Assembly: GCA_025463605.1 (NCBI GenBank)
Contig: JAODAV010000008.1
Location: 223,568-287,567, forward strand
Length of the DNA: 64,000 nucleotides
Reading direction: 5' to 3'
Origin: Rhodoglobus sp.
GTDB taxonomy: Bacteria > Actinomycetota > Actinomycetes > Actinomycetales > Microbacteriaceae
Shown here: one piece after another, positions 15,304 through 24,150 of the stretch
Layout of the letters: each line of letters starts with the position of its first letter
How positions within the stretch are numbered: the first letter of the stretch is position 1
Notes under the pieces: generated by a model
The model's input: only the letters and a program-made list of their open reading frames with translations
Told to the model about the DNA's origin: nothing
Databases searched by the model: none
Position numbers and translations under genes: made by a program

Positions 15304-17130
15304 ATGAGCCTCGCAGAGATGACAAGGACGGACTCCCCCGCACCCGACGGCGCACATCCATCGGTCGTCGAGTGGGTCGACGACATCGCTCGCGTGACGG
15401 AGCCCGATCACATCGTCTGGTGCAACGGTTCTCCCGCCGAGTGGGATGCGCTGGCTCGCCAGATGGTCGCCAGCGGCACGCTCACTCGCCTGAACGCCGA
15501 TCACCGGCCCTACAGCTTTCTCGCCCGCAGCGATCCCAACGATGTCGCTCGTGTCGAGGAGCGCACCTTCATCTGCTCAGCCACACCGGAGGAAGCCGGC
15601 CCGACCAACAACTGGCGCGAGCCCGGCGAAATGCGCGCCACGCTCGGCAGGCTCTTTCACGGCAGCATGCGCGGCCGCACCATGTACGTCATCCCCTTCT
15701 CAATGGGGCCGCTCGGCTCCCCGCTCTCGAAGCTCGGCGTGCAGGTGACCGATTCGCCCTACGTCGTCGCGAGCATGGGGATCATGACTCGCATGGGCAC
15801 CGCAGCACTCGAGCTCATCGGCGACCGCACCCAGTGGGTGCGCGCCGTGCACAGCGTCGGGGCGCCGCTTGAAGCCGGCCAAGACGACGTGCCTTGGCCG
15901 TGCAATGAGACGAAGTACATCACCCACTTCCCCGAGAGCCGCGAGATCTGGTCGTTCGGTTCCGCGTACGGGGGCAATGCCCTGCTCGCCAAGAAAGCAT
16001 TCGCCCTGCGCATCGCCTCGGTCATAGCTCGTGACGAGGGCTGGCTCGCCGAGCACATGCTCATCATCAAGGTCACCAACCCGCGCGGTCGGGTGTTCCA
16101 CGTCGCGGCGGCGTTCCCGAGCGCGTGCGGCAAGACCAACCTCGCGATGATGCAGCCGACGATTCCGGGCTGGAAAGTCGAGACCGTCGGTGACGACATT
16201 GCCTGGCTCGGTCTCGGCGACGACGGTCGATTGCGCGCCATCAATCCCGAAGCGGGATTCTTCGGCGTCGCGCCCGGCACGGGCATCTCGAGCAACCCCA
16301 CGGCGATCGACACCATCTGGGGCAACACGATCTTCACGAACGTTGCGCTTCGCGACGACGGCGATGTCTGGTGGGAGGGCCTCACGTCGACAGCCCCCGA
16401 TCACCTCATCGACTGGGAAGGCAAGCACTGGTCGCCGGCATCCGGTCGCCCCGCCGCCCACCCGAACTCGCGATTCACGGTTGCGGCCCGCCAGTGCCCG
16501 ACCATCTCGGATGACTGGGAAGACCCCCAGGGCGTCGTCATCGACGCGATAATCTTCGGCGGTCGCCGCGCGACCAACGTGCCGCTAGTGGTGGAGGCAC
16601 GGGATTGGGAGCATGGCGTCTACCTGGGCGCTACGATCTCATCCGAGCAGACGGCGGCCGCCGAGGGCACTGTAGGGGAGTTGAGGCGCGACCCGTTCGC
16701 CATGCTGCCGTTCTGCGGCTACAACATGGCCGACCATTGGGCGCACTGGCTCTCCGTGGGCCAGAGACTGCGCAAGTCGGGAACGGTCCCGCGGATCTTC
16801 CAGGTGAACTGGTTCCGCAAAGACCAGGACGGCAAGTTCCTCTGGCCGGGATTCGGCGAGAACTCCCGCGTGCTGGAGTGGATGCTCGAGCGCGTCGACG
16901 GCCAGGTCGCGGCGAAGGAGAGCCCGCTGGGTCTCCTCCCCACCGACGACGGTCTCAACCTCGACGGTCTCGATCTCAACGGGGCCCAGGTCGCCGAGCT
17001 CTTCGCCATCGACACCGAGGCCTGGAAGACCGAAGCCGACGCGACGGAGCAGTTCTTCGCAACGTTCGACGGGCGCGTTCCCGAGGCCGTGCAGAAGCAG
17101 CTCGCCGTGTTGCGGTCGAAGCTCGGCTAG
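15304..17130 (+). CDS. pckG: Phosphoenolpyruvate carboxykinase, GTP-dependent
   Basis: A 608-residue GTP-type PEPCK, normal length for the family; converts oxaloacetate and GTP to PEP for gluconeogenesis. The active-site P-loop [15 protein letters not shown] with the conserved cysteine, the FAL-I-S/A lysine region, VGDDIAWL and the C-terminal [24 protein letters not shown] are all present. The ATG at 15304 follows AGGAG at 15295-15299; an upstream in-frame start at 15256 would cover the promoter. Divergent from the RamB-like regulator, which likely responds to carbon source. Confidence 0.95.
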   Translation: MSLAEMTRTDSPAPDGAHPSVVEWVDDIARVTEPDHIVWCNGSPAEWDALARQMVASGTLTRLNADHRPYSFLARSDPNDVARVEERTFICSATPEEAGPTNNWREPGEMRATLGRLFHGSMRGRTMYVIPFSMGPLGSPLSKLGVQVTDSPYVVASMGIMTRMGTAALELIGDRTQWVRAVHSVGAPLEAGQDDVPWPCNETKYITHFPESREIWSFGSAYGGNALLAKKAFALRIASVIARDEGWLAEHMLIIKVTNPRGRVFHVAAAFPSACGKTNLAMMQPTIPGWKVETVGDDIAWLGLGDDGRLRAINPEAGFFGVAPGTGISSNPTAIDTIWGNTIFTNVALRDDGDVWWEGLTSTAPDHLIDWEGKHWSPASGRPAAHPNSRFTVAARQCPTISDDWEDPQGVVIDAIIFGGRRATNVPLVVEARDWEHGVYLGATISSEQTAAAEGTVGELRRDPFAMLPFCGYNMADHWAHWLSVGQRLRKSGTVPRIFQVNWFRKDQDGKFLWPGFGENSRVLEWMLERVDGQVAAKESPLGLLPTDDGLNLDGLDLNGAQVAELFAIDTEAWKTEADATEQFFATFDGRVPEAVQKQLAVLRSKLG

Positions 17131-17212
17131 CACCACACTGGCGGCAAGGCTCGAGACAGTGATGGAAAAGGGTTAGCACAACGTTTGCCGCGAGCGGTGC
17201 GTCTTAATAGGT

Positions 17213-17803
17213 GTGACCAGCACTACTTTTGAGTCGACCGCCGTGTTCGACTCGGCGCGCCCGAGGAGGCACGGCTTGGCGAAGGCCGCAAGCGAGTCCC
17301 CGCGCTGGGAGGACGTCGTCATTCGACTCGTCGCGGAGCGCGGCGACGCCCTCACGCGCTACGCCTACCTCATCTCGGGGAGCAGGGACGACGCATCCGA
17401 CCTCGTGCAGGAGGCCCTGGTGAAGACGTTCGGCCGGTTGCGCAACGGCTTCACGATCGCGAGCGCTGAGGCCTACGTGCGCCGCGCCATCCTCAACACC
17501 TACCTCGATTCTGGCCGCCGCTCGAGCCGCTGGCGCAAGATCGCGCATCTGCAGGCCGCGCCCGAGATCGACGAGCCGAAGGATGTGGTCACCGAGTCGC
17601 GCATCGACTTGCGCGGCGAACTCATGAAGCTCACGCCGCGCGAGCGAGCGTGTCTCGTACTGCGCTACTACGAAGATCTGAAGGTCGACGACATCGCCGA
17701 GTGGCTGGAGATCAGCCCGGGCGCTGTGAAGCGCTACTTGAGCGACGGGCTCGGGAAGATGGCGATCTCGCTCAAGGACGACGGGAAGACCGATGCCCAC
17801 TGA
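17213..17803 (+). CDS. ECF-family RNA polymerase sigma factor (SigE-like)
   Basis: A 196-residue sigma factor: region 2 at about 38-100 (YAYLISGSRDDASDLVQEAL, KTFGRLRNGF, AYVRRAILNTYLD) and region 4 at about 138-188 (LTPRERACLVLRYYEDLKVDDIAEWLEISPGAVKRYL shortened here in parts). The GTG at 17213 directly follows TTAATAG, an AT-rich -10-like element, so the mRNA may be leaderless. It overlaps the next gene by 11 bases, which encodes its probable membrane-bound anti-sigma factor. Confidence 0.9.
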   Translation: MTSTTFESTAVFDSARPRRHGLAKAASESPRWEDVVIRLVAERGDALTRYAYLISGSRDDASDLVQEALVKTFGRLRNGFTIASAEAYVRRAILNTYLDSGRRSSRWRKIAHLQAAPEIDEPKDVVTESRIDLRGELMKLTPRERACLVLRYYEDLKVDDIAEWLEISPGAVKRYLSDGLGKMAISLKDDGKTDAH

Positions 17804-18557
17804 ATCCGACCTGCGAGGCATGTTCGAGTCGGCAGATGCTCCCAACGCGCTCGACGCCGACCGCATCATCGCCCGGAGCCGCATGCGGCGACTTCCGCGT
17901 GTGGTCGGGGCCGCGACCATCGGCACGCTCGCGATCGCGGGATTCGGCGTACTCGGGGTGCAGATCCTGTCGATGCAGCAGCAGCCGATGACGGCAAGCA
18001 CCCTGGACCAGTCGGCAGAGGACTCCGGCGGCGCGGCGCCCGAAGGCACCGAGACCTTCGTCAAGCGGGCAGCCGCGGACGAGATCAACCTGTGCGCCGG
18101 TCCCGTCGCCGAGTCGTTCCCGAGCTTCGCCGGCCTGCAGTTGGATGTCGCCTTCCCCGAGGCTGCGCCCGTCGGCGGTACCGTCGCCGGCGCCGCGACG
18201 CTCACGAACACGAGCGCCGCGCGCGTGACCGGAACCACGGCAAGTCGTCCCGCGATCACGCTGTCCCAGAACGGAATCGTGTTGTGGCACAGCAACGGGC
18301 CCGTGGACTCCTCCGCCGTGGTCGTCGACCTCGAACCCGGGGAGTCGCTCCAGTACGCAGCGTCGTTCGAACCGGTGCGCTGCGACGTGGAGGACGACTT
18401 GGCGGAGGCTTTCCGCGTGGACCTGCCGCCCGTTCCCGCCGGGCAGTACGAGGTCTCGGCAGCGATCGACTTCACGCCCGACCCGTCGATGCCACAGCAG
18501 GAGATTCCGGGTCTCGACCTCGTGACGGGCCCGAGGGAGCCGATCACGCTGCAGTAG
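17793..18557 (+). CDS. Single-pass membrane protein, probable anti-sigma partner
   Basis: A 254-residue protein with a 35-residue cytoplasmic N-terminus (MPTESDLRGMFESADAPNAL, then DRIIARSRMRR), one membrane helix at about 37-60 and an extracellular beta-sandwich-like domain with two cysteines (LCAGPVAE and RCDVEDD). The short N-terminus has no zinc motif. Its overlap with the sigma gene supports co-regulation; whether it inhibits the sigma factor directly is inferred from gene order. Confidence 0.6.
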   Translation: MPTESDLRGMFESADAPNALDADRIIARSRMRRLPRVVGAATIGTLAIAGFGVLGVQILSMQQQPMTASTLDQSAEDSGGAAPEGTETFVKRAAADEINLCAGPVAESFPSFAGLQLDVAFPEAAPVGGTVAGAATLTNTSAARVTGTTASRPAITLSQNGIVLWHSNGPVDSSAVVVDLEPGESLQYAASFEPVRCDVEDDLAEAFRVDLPPVPAGQYEVSAAIDFTPDPSMPQQEIPGLDLVTGPREPITLQ

Positions 18558-18588
18558 GCGTTCGCTGCCGCTTATCGCATTAACCGCA

Positions 18589-18620
18589 GAATCGCCGCCA
18601 CATCGTTGTGGCGACGATTC
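18589..18620. terminator. Hairpin between convergent genes
   Basis: GAATCGCCGCCAC (18589-18601) and GTGGCGACGATTC (18608-18620) pair over 13 bases with one mismatch and a 6-base loop. It stands between the convergent anti-sigma-like gene and the membrane protein gene and can serve both. No long T run. Confidence 0.55.
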
Positions 18621-18640
18621 CCGTGTTCGCGAGGTCGACT

Positions 18641-19207
18641 CTAGCCGATGTCCCTGCGGTTGAGCAGATACAGCAATCCCGTAACGGCGTAGAGCAGCGC
18701 GAGCGCGCCGCCGAGCCACCAACCGTCGATGGCAACCCAGTCGAGGGCGGAGATCACGAAGAGGATGCCCCACAGCACTGGCAAGAAGAGAATCCACCTC
18801 GCGGCGCCCCGAGCGACGTGGCGCTGGTACACCGCGAAGGCCGCGAACAGGCCGCCGAGCACGATGAGCACACCAGCGATGGTCACGAGCACGGCCGGGC
18901 CTGCGACGCCGACTGCCGCGAGGAGGGCGACCAGGCCGTAGAGAACCCAGCCCAGCCCGAACACGACGAGCGCGATCTTGCCGAACACGGATGCGCCGAC
19001 CGCGCCGTTCGACCCCGTCTCGCCGAAGGCGACGAGGAACAGGGCGATGCCGACGACAAGTGCGCCGACGATGCCCAGCCAGGTGCCGACCGAACCCGCG
19101 CCAGCGAGGCTCACGAGCGATCCGATCAGCCACAACAGGCCGCCGACGAGCAGGCCTCCTCCGCCGAAGAGGCGCCAGTTCGCGGATTCCCTATCAACAG
19201 TTGCCAT
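18641..19207 (-). CDS. Multi-pass membrane protein of unknown function
   Basis: A 188-residue protein with about six membrane helices from residue 18 on (FGGGGLLVGGLLWLIGSLV to ALALLYAVTGLLYLL) and almost no soluble part. The ATG at 19207 follows a good GGGAGAAG ribosome site; 77 residues of a longer frame upstream are unlike protein. Resembles HdeD/DUF308-type small membrane proteins only in hydropathy. Divergent from the TPM-domain gene. Confidence 0.7.
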   Translation of the reverse strand: MATVDRESANWRLFGGGGLLVGGLLWLIGSLVSLAGAGSVGTWLGIVGALVVGIALFLVAFGETGSNGAVGASVFGKIALVVFGLGWVLYGLVALLAAVGVAGPAVLVTIAGVLIVLGGLFAAFAVYQRHVARGAARWILFLPVLWGILFVISALDWVAIDGWWLGGALALLYAVTGLLYLLNRRDIG

Positions 19208-19280
19208 TGATACTTCTCCCCTGCGTTCGTACCGCCACCTCCCTTGGTGGCGTGCGGGCTCATTGTGGCAGAATCCGACC

Positions 19281-21359
19281 ATGCTCAAGTGGTCACGACT
19301 GGGTGCCGTCGTCGCACTGTCTGCAGGTCTTCTCGCGCTCGGCTCGCCTGCGGCGATCGCCCAGGATCCTGTCGACCTCGGGGGTGCGTACACCCTCGAC
19401 ACCGTGGGAGCGATCTCCGGCGACGAGCAGCGCGTCATCGACGCGCTTGACTCGCTGTACGAGCGGGCGCGAATCCAGCTCGTCGTCGTCTACGTCGACA
19501 CCTTCACGAACCCATCAGACCCGGTGAACTGGGCCGATCTGACCGCCGAGCGGAACGGGTTCGGCACCGACGACGTGCTCTTGGCCGTCGCCGTGGAGGA
19601 CCGGCAGTACGCGCTCTCCATCGATCCCGGGTTCACGCTCTCCGACGCCCAGCTCGACGACGTCGAGGGCACCATCGAAGACGCCCTGCGCGACGACCGG
19701 TGGGCGGATGCCGCGATCGACGGCGCGAGGGCGATGGAGGCCGCGGCGACCGGAGTCGTGGGGCCCAACGTTCCCGATTCGACGCAGGATCCCGCCACAC
19801 CCGCAACACCGGACTCGAGTGGAGGTGTACCGATCCTCCCCATCGTGGGTGGAGTCGCCGTCGTCGGCGTCGGGATCTTCATCTACTCGCGCCTCCGTCG
19901 GCGCAAAGACGAGTCGGTGGCGGCCGCGCCCGAGCAGATGACGCAAAAGCAACTCGACCAGCGGGCCGGCAGCCTGCTCGTGCAACTCGACGACTCGCTC
20001 AAGACGTCGGAACAGGAACTCGGCTTCGCCGTCGCGCAGTTCGGGGATGCCGCGACCGCGGATTTCACTGCGACCCTGGCCTCCGCGAAAGCCAAAGTCG
20101 CCGAGGCTTTCACGCTCAAACAGAAGCTCGACGACGCGCAAGCCGACTCCGACGCCGACAAGCGCGCCTGGACGAGCGAGATCATCCGGCTCACGGAGGC
20201 GGCGGATGCCGAACTCGATGCCCAGGCGGATGCATTCGACGAGTTGCGCCAGCTCGAGAAGAACGCGCCGCAGGCGCTGACCGAGGTTCGTGCGGCCGCT
20301 AGCGCGGCAGGCGAGCTCGCCGCGTCCGCGGCCGCGAGTCTCGCCGCGCTCACCGGCCGCTATTCCGCCGCCGCCCTCAAGCCCGTCGCCGAGAACGTCG
20401 ACCAAGCGGCCAAGCTGCTGTCTTTCGCGGCCGCGGCGGCCGACAAGGCGAAGGCCGCGATCGACGCGGGCAACGCGAGCGAGGCCGCGATCGCCGTACG
20501 CACGGCGCAGGCGAGCGTCGGCCAGGCCGCGCAGCTCTTCGACGCGATCGAGACCCTCTCGACGAACCTCGGTGAGGCGAGCGAGAAACTCGACGCCGCC
20601 GTCGAGGACACGAAGCAGGACATCGCGGCGGCCCGCGCCCTCCCCCAGGACGCGGCGAGCGCCTCCCTGGCTCCCGCCATCGCCGCGGCACAGCAAGCGC
20701 TCGAGGACTCGTCCGCCACGAAGGGCGACCCGCTCGCGAGCCTCGCCCTTCTCGAGAAGGCGAACGCCGCACTCGACGATCTGTTCTCCGACGCGCGGGA
20801 TACACAGGAGAAGATCGCCCGCGCCCGCGCTCAACTCGATCCGACCATGAGCGCAGCCCGCGCCCAGATCACGTCGGCCATGGAGTACATCACGACGCGC
20901 CGCGGCGGCATCGGAAGCACCGCGCGCACTCGCGTGAGCGAAGCGGACAGGCACCTCGCGCAGGCAACGGCGCTCGCGGCATCCGATCCGGTTGCCGCAC
21001 TCGCGCAAGCCCAACAGGCCGCAAGCCTCGCCGCCGGTGCCCTTGACTACGCGCGACAGGATGTCGCGTCCTTCGACGCGAGGGAGGGTTTCTCGCAGCA
21101 GGAGCGCAGCCAGTACAACGGCGTCGACGGGGCCGACCTGGGGGGCATCCTCGGCGACTGGCTGTTCGGCGGTGGCGGAAGCAGCAGCAGCTCCAGCGGG
21201 GGCTGGTTCAGCGGTGGCAGCGGCAGCAGCAGCAGGAGCTCGTGGTCAGGCGGGGGCAGTCGGCGCTCGGGTAGTTCGCGATCCGGGTCGTTCGGCGGGA
21301 GTTCCCGCAGTTCGGCCCGGAGCAGTGGTGGCGGTCGCAGCCGCGGCGGTAGGTTCTAA
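19281..21359 (+). CDS. TPM-domain membrane protein with long coiled coil and Gly/Ser tail
   Basis: A 692-residue envelope protein. Signal peptide 1-28 (cleavage after AIA), then a TPM domain at about 35-150 (ERARIQLVVVYVDTFTNPSD, FGTDDVLLAVAVEDRQYAL, DDRWADAAIDGARAM). One membrane helix at about 183-205, then roughly 400 residues of Ala/Glu/Asp/Gln-rich coiled coil in the cytoplasm and a tail of about 70 residues made almost only of Ser, Gly and Arg. It is followed 40 bases later by pspA. TPM proteins are linked to membrane or photosystem repair; a role as a membrane-stress partner of PspA is inference. Confidence 0.85.
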   Translation: MLKWSRLGAVVALSAGLLALGSPAAIAQDPVDLGGAYTLDTVGAISGDEQRVIDALDSLYERARIQLVVVYVDTFTNPSDPVNWADLTAERNGFGTDDVLLAVAVEDRQYALSIDPGFTLSDAQLDDVEGTIEDALRDDRWADAAIDGARAMEAAATGVVGPNVPDSTQDPATPATPDSSGGVPILPIVGGVAVVGVGIFIYSRLRRRKDESVAAAPEQMTQKQLDQRAGSLLVQLDDSLKTSEQELGFAVAQFGDAATADFTATLASAKAKVAEAFTLKQKLDDAQADSDADKRAWTSEIIRLTEAADAELDAQADAFDELRQLEKNAPQALTEVRAAASAAGELAASAAASLAALTGRYSAAALKPVAENVDQAAKLLSFAAAAADKAKAAIDAGNASEAAIAVRTAQASVGQAAQLFDAIETLSTNLGEASEKLDAAVEDTKQDIAAARALPQDAASASLAPAIAAAQQALEDSSATKGDPLASLALLEKANAALDDLFSDARDTQEKIARARAQLDPTMSAARAQITSAMEYITTRRGGIGSTARTRVSEADRHLAQATALAASDPVAALAQAQQAASLAAGALDYARQDVASFDAREGFSQQERSQYNGVDGADLGGILGDWLFGGGGSSSSSSGGWFSGGSGSSSRSSWSGGGSRRSGSSRSGSFGGSSRSSARSSGGGRSRGGRF

Positions 21360-21399
21360 TACAGGCTTCGAAACGACCCAACCTCACGAAAGGCGCACG

Positions 21400-22140
21400 A
21401 TGGCTAAGCAATCAATCCTCGGCCGGATCACCCAGCTCTTGAAGGCGAACGTCAACGCCCTCATCGACCAGGCCGAAGACCCGCAGCTGTTGCTCGACCA
21501 GCTCGTGCGCGACTACACCAACAGCATCGCCGAGGCCGAGAGCGCGGTAGCGCAGACCATCGGCAACCTGCGCCTCATGGAACAGGATCACGCCGAAGAC
21601 GTCGAAGCCGCCAACGACTGGGGTCGTAAGGCGCTTGCCGCCAGCGCCAAGGGCGACGAGCTACGAGCGGGCGGCAACTCGACGGACGCCGACAAGTTCG
21701 ACAACCTCGCGAAGGTTGCGCTCGGCAAGCAGGTCTCCGCCGAGAACGAGGCGAAGAACGTCGAGCCGACCATCGCATCGCAGACGACGACCGTCGACCA
21801 GCTCAAGCGTGGTCTCGACGGCATGCGCGCGAAGCTCTCCGAGCTCACGTCGAAGCGCGACGAGCTCGTCGCGCGCGCCAAGACGGCCGACGCCCAGCGC
21901 CAAGTGCAAGACGCAGTCAAGTCGATCGACCTGCTCGACCCCACGAGCGAGATCAGCCGCTTCGAAGACAAGATCCGCCGCGAGGAGGCCAGGGTTCTCG
22001 GCCAGCAGGAGCTCGCTGCATCCAGTCTCGACGCGCAGTTCGAGGGTCTCGAGGATCTGGACAAGCAAACCGAGGTCGAGGCGCGCCTCGCCGCACTCAA
22101 GGCCGGCGGCGCCCCCAAGGCGGTCACCTCCGGCCAGTAG
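21400..22140 (+). CDS. pspA: PspA/IM30-family phage shock protein
   Basis: A 246-residue coiled-coil protein: the amphipathic N-terminus MAKQSILGRITQLLKANVNA, LIDQAEDPQLLLDQLVRDYTN and the alpha-helical body (SAVAQTIGNLRLMEQDHAED) are typical of PspA/IM30, which polymerises on damaged membrane to limit ion leakage. Length is normal. It lies downstream of the TPM-domain gene with AAAGG seven bases before the start, very likely in one operon. Confidence 0.92.
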   Translation: MAKQSILGRITQLLKANVNALIDQAEDPQLLLDQLVRDYTNSIAEAESAVAQTIGNLRLMEQDHAEDVEAANDWGRKALAASAKGDELRAGGNSTDADKFDNLAKVALGKQVSAENEAKNVEPTIASQTTTVDQLKRGLDGMRAKLSELTSKRDELVARAKTADAQRQVQDAVKSIDLLDPTSEISRFEDKIRREEARVLGQQELAASSLDAQFEGLEDLDKQTEVEARLAALKAGGAPKAVTSGQ

Positions 22141-22146
22141 GCCCCC

Positions 22147-22980
22147 ATGGCAGTCTCGTTCGTCGTCGTACCGCAGTGGCAGGGGTCGAGTTCATCCCGG
22201 GCCATGCGACTCGTCGACGGCGCAGAAGCCATCCGTGGTGACTTGCCCTCGGCATCGACGCGCGTGGTGGATGTGCCGCTCGAGGCGGGCGACGCCCAGG
22301 GCAGCGCGGTTCACCGGTTGAGTTCGATCGCGCTCGTGCGCGACCGGCTCGCCGAGGTGCTCGCCTCCACGAAGGGTGCCGCGATCACGATCGGCGGCGA
22401 TTGCGGCGTCGAACTGGGGGCGATCGGGCGCGTGCTCGGCGACCCCGGCGTTGCGGTCGTGTGGCTGGATGCCCATCCCGACGTCAATACGCCCGAATCG
22501 AGTGGCTCCGGGGCCTTCCACGGCATGGTCCTGCGCACACTGCTCGGCGAAGGCCCCAAGCAGCTCGTGCCGCCGACCCCGCTCGATCCGGCCAAGCTGG
22601 TGATCGGCGGGGTGCGTGCATCCGACGACCAGGAGGAGCAGTTCCTCGCCGCCAGCGGCATCCGCACGATCGGCGCAGATGAGCTCAACGCCGAGAGCCT
22701 CGTCGCGGCCGTCGAGGCGACGGGCGCGTCATCCGTCTACGTGCACATCGATCTCGACGTGCTCGACCCCGGTGACTTCGCGGGCCTCGGCTTTCCCGAG
22801 CCGTTCGGCGTGCTCGCCGGCACGCTCGTCGAGGCCGTGCGCGCGCTGCTCACGAGGTTTCCGCTCGCGGGAGCGGGGATCACCGAGTTCGCTCCCGCCT
22901 CGCCGGAGGAAGCCGTCGAGGACATGCCGACGATCCTGCGGATCATCGGCGCCCTCTCCGGGGCCGGGCCGTCGTCGTAG
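22147..22980 (+). CDS. Arginase/ureohydrolase-fold protein
   Basis: A 277-residue protein with the ureohydrolase order of metal motifs: TIGGDCGVELGAIG, VVWLDAHPDVNTPE with FHGM, and VHIDLDVLDPGDFAG. The usual GGDH has Cys in place of the first metal-ligand His (GGDC), while DAHxD and DxDxxDP are intact. A manganese hydrolase acting on a guanidino or formimino compound is expected, but the substrate is not evident. Six bases separate it from pspA, suggesting co-transcription. Confidence 0.75.
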   Translation: MAVSFVVVPQWQGSSSSRAMRLVDGAEAIRGDLPSASTRVVDVPLEAGDAQGSAVHRLSSIALVRDRLAEVLASTKGAAITIGGDCGVELGAIGRVLGDPGVAVVWLDAHPDVNTPESSGSGAFHGMVLRTLLGEGPKQLVPPTPLDPAKLVIGGVRASDDQEEQFLAASGIRTIGADELNAESLVAAVEATGASSVYVHIDLDVLDPGDFAGLGFPEPFGVLAGTLVEAVRALLTRFPLAGAGITEFAPASPEEAVEDMPTILRIIGALSGAGPSS

Positions 22981-22990
22981 TGTTGGGTTC

Positions 22991-23791
22991 ATGAGCGAAA
23001 CCGGCGACGACGCCCCCCGCATCACGGTCGAACGCGACGGGCACGTTCTGCTCATCGGGCTGAACCGGGTCGACAAGCGCAACGCAGCCGACCTGCGCAT
23101 GCTGCGCGAACTGGCCCTCGCCTACGGCGAGCTGGATCGCGATCCCGAGCTTCGGGTGGGATTCGTCTTCGCGCACGGCGACCACTTCACCGGTGGACTC
23201 GATCTCGCCGACATCGGCCCGCGCATCGGGGCCGACGGCCTCGACGTTGTGCCGGAGGGCGGCATCAACCCTTGGCAGGTCTCCGGTCGGCAACTCACCA
23301 AGCCCGTCGTGATGGCTGTGCAGGGCACGTGCCTCACGCTCGGTATCGAACTCATCCTCGCGAGCGACATCGCGGTCGCGGCAGAGTCGACGACCTTCGG
23401 GCAGGTCGAGGTCGCTCGCGGCATTCTGCCGTTCGGCGGCTCGACGCTGCGGTTCCCTCGAGCGGTCGGCTGGGGCAACGCGATGCGCTGGATTCTCACG
23501 GGCGACACCTTCGACGCCGCCGAGGCGCACCGCATTGGCCTCGTGCAGGAGGTCGTGCCGCACGGCGAGCAGTACGGGAGGGCACTCGAGCTCGCACAGC
23601 GCATCGCCGCTCAAGCGCCCCTCGCGGTGCAAGCGGCGCTCGCCAATGCCCGAATCGCCATCAGGCAGGGGGATGCCGCAGCGGAAGCGGCCCTCCAACC
23701 CGATCTCGTGCGGCTCGCGACGAGTGAGGATGCCCGTATCGGCCTCACCGCTTTCCTCTCGCGCACGCAAGCCGAGTTCGTCGGACGCTAG
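22991..23791 (+). CDS. Enoyl-CoA hydratase/isomerase-family protein
   Basis: A 266-residue crotonase-fold enzyme. Oxyanion-hole segments FVFAHGDHFTGGLDLADI and VQGTCLTLGIELILASDIAVAAEST are in place, followed by FGQVEVARGILPFGGSTLRFPRAVG and the closing EAHRIGLVQEVVP. Adds water to, or isomerises, an enoyl-CoA thioester; the exact substrate cannot be told. It starts 10 bases after the arginase-like gene and is followed by the RraB-like gene 8 bases on. Confidence 0.85.
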   Translation: MSETGDDAPRITVERDGHVLLIGLNRVDKRNAADLRMLRELALAYGELDRDPELRVGFVFAHGDHFTGGLDLADIGPRIGADGLDVVPEGGINPWQVSGRQLTKPVVMAVQGTCLTLGIELILASDIAVAAESTTFGQVEVARGILPFGGSTLRFPRAVGWGNAMRWILTGDTFDAAEAHRIGLVQEVVPHGEQYGRALELAQRIAAQAPLAVQAALANARIAIRQGDAAAEAALQPDLVRLATSEDARIGLTAFLSRTQAEFVGR

Positions 23792-23799
23792 GAGCACCC

Positions 23800-24150
23800 A
23801 TGAAAGCCGTGAAGCATCCACTCTCGTATCACCTCGCCCTCGACACCGAGCAAGTCGTGCAGCGAGTGAAGATGGGAGACCAGCTCGAGCGCGCGCGGGA
23901 GATCGATCACACGGCGTTCTTCCCCAAGCGCGCGCAGGCCGAGGCGGCCGCGGCCGAGCTCTCCGAAGACGGCTTCCGGGTTTCCGTCTCGCGACGCGGC
24001 CTCGGAACCTTCATCATGGAGGCGCACACCGAGAGCGACGTCGAGGAGGAGACGGTCGACGGGTTCGTGAAGCAGATCTACGAGCTCGTCGAGCGCCACG
24101 GCGGAATCTACGACGGGTGGGGCGGCCCCGTCATTCTCAAGGGGAGCTGA
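23800..24150 (+). CDS. RraB-family protein (regulator of RNase E activity B)
   Basis: A 116-residue protein: SYHLALDTEQVVQRVKMGDQ, IDHTAFFPKRAQAEAAAAELSEDGFRVSVS and the acidic YELVERHGGIYDGWGGPV make up the RraB fold (ferredoxin-like, with the conserved D-W-G-G end). In Gammaproteobacteria RraB inhibits RNase E; what it binds in an actinobacterium is unknown. AGGAG at 23791-23795. Its stop directly abuts the GTG of the flavoprotein gene. Confidence 0.8.
   Translation: MKAVKHPLSYHLALDTEQVVQRVKMGDQLERAREIDHTAFFPKRAQAEAAAAELSEDGFRVSVSRRGLGTFIMEAHTESDVEEETVDGFVKQIYELVERHGGIYDGWGGPVILKGS

Noticed and set aside
20900..21359. CRISPR or tandem-repeat array at the Ser/Gly-rich end of the TPM gene
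   Set aside because: The repeats are codon-level Ser/Gly/Arg runs of irregular length with no spacers; they code for the protein tail.
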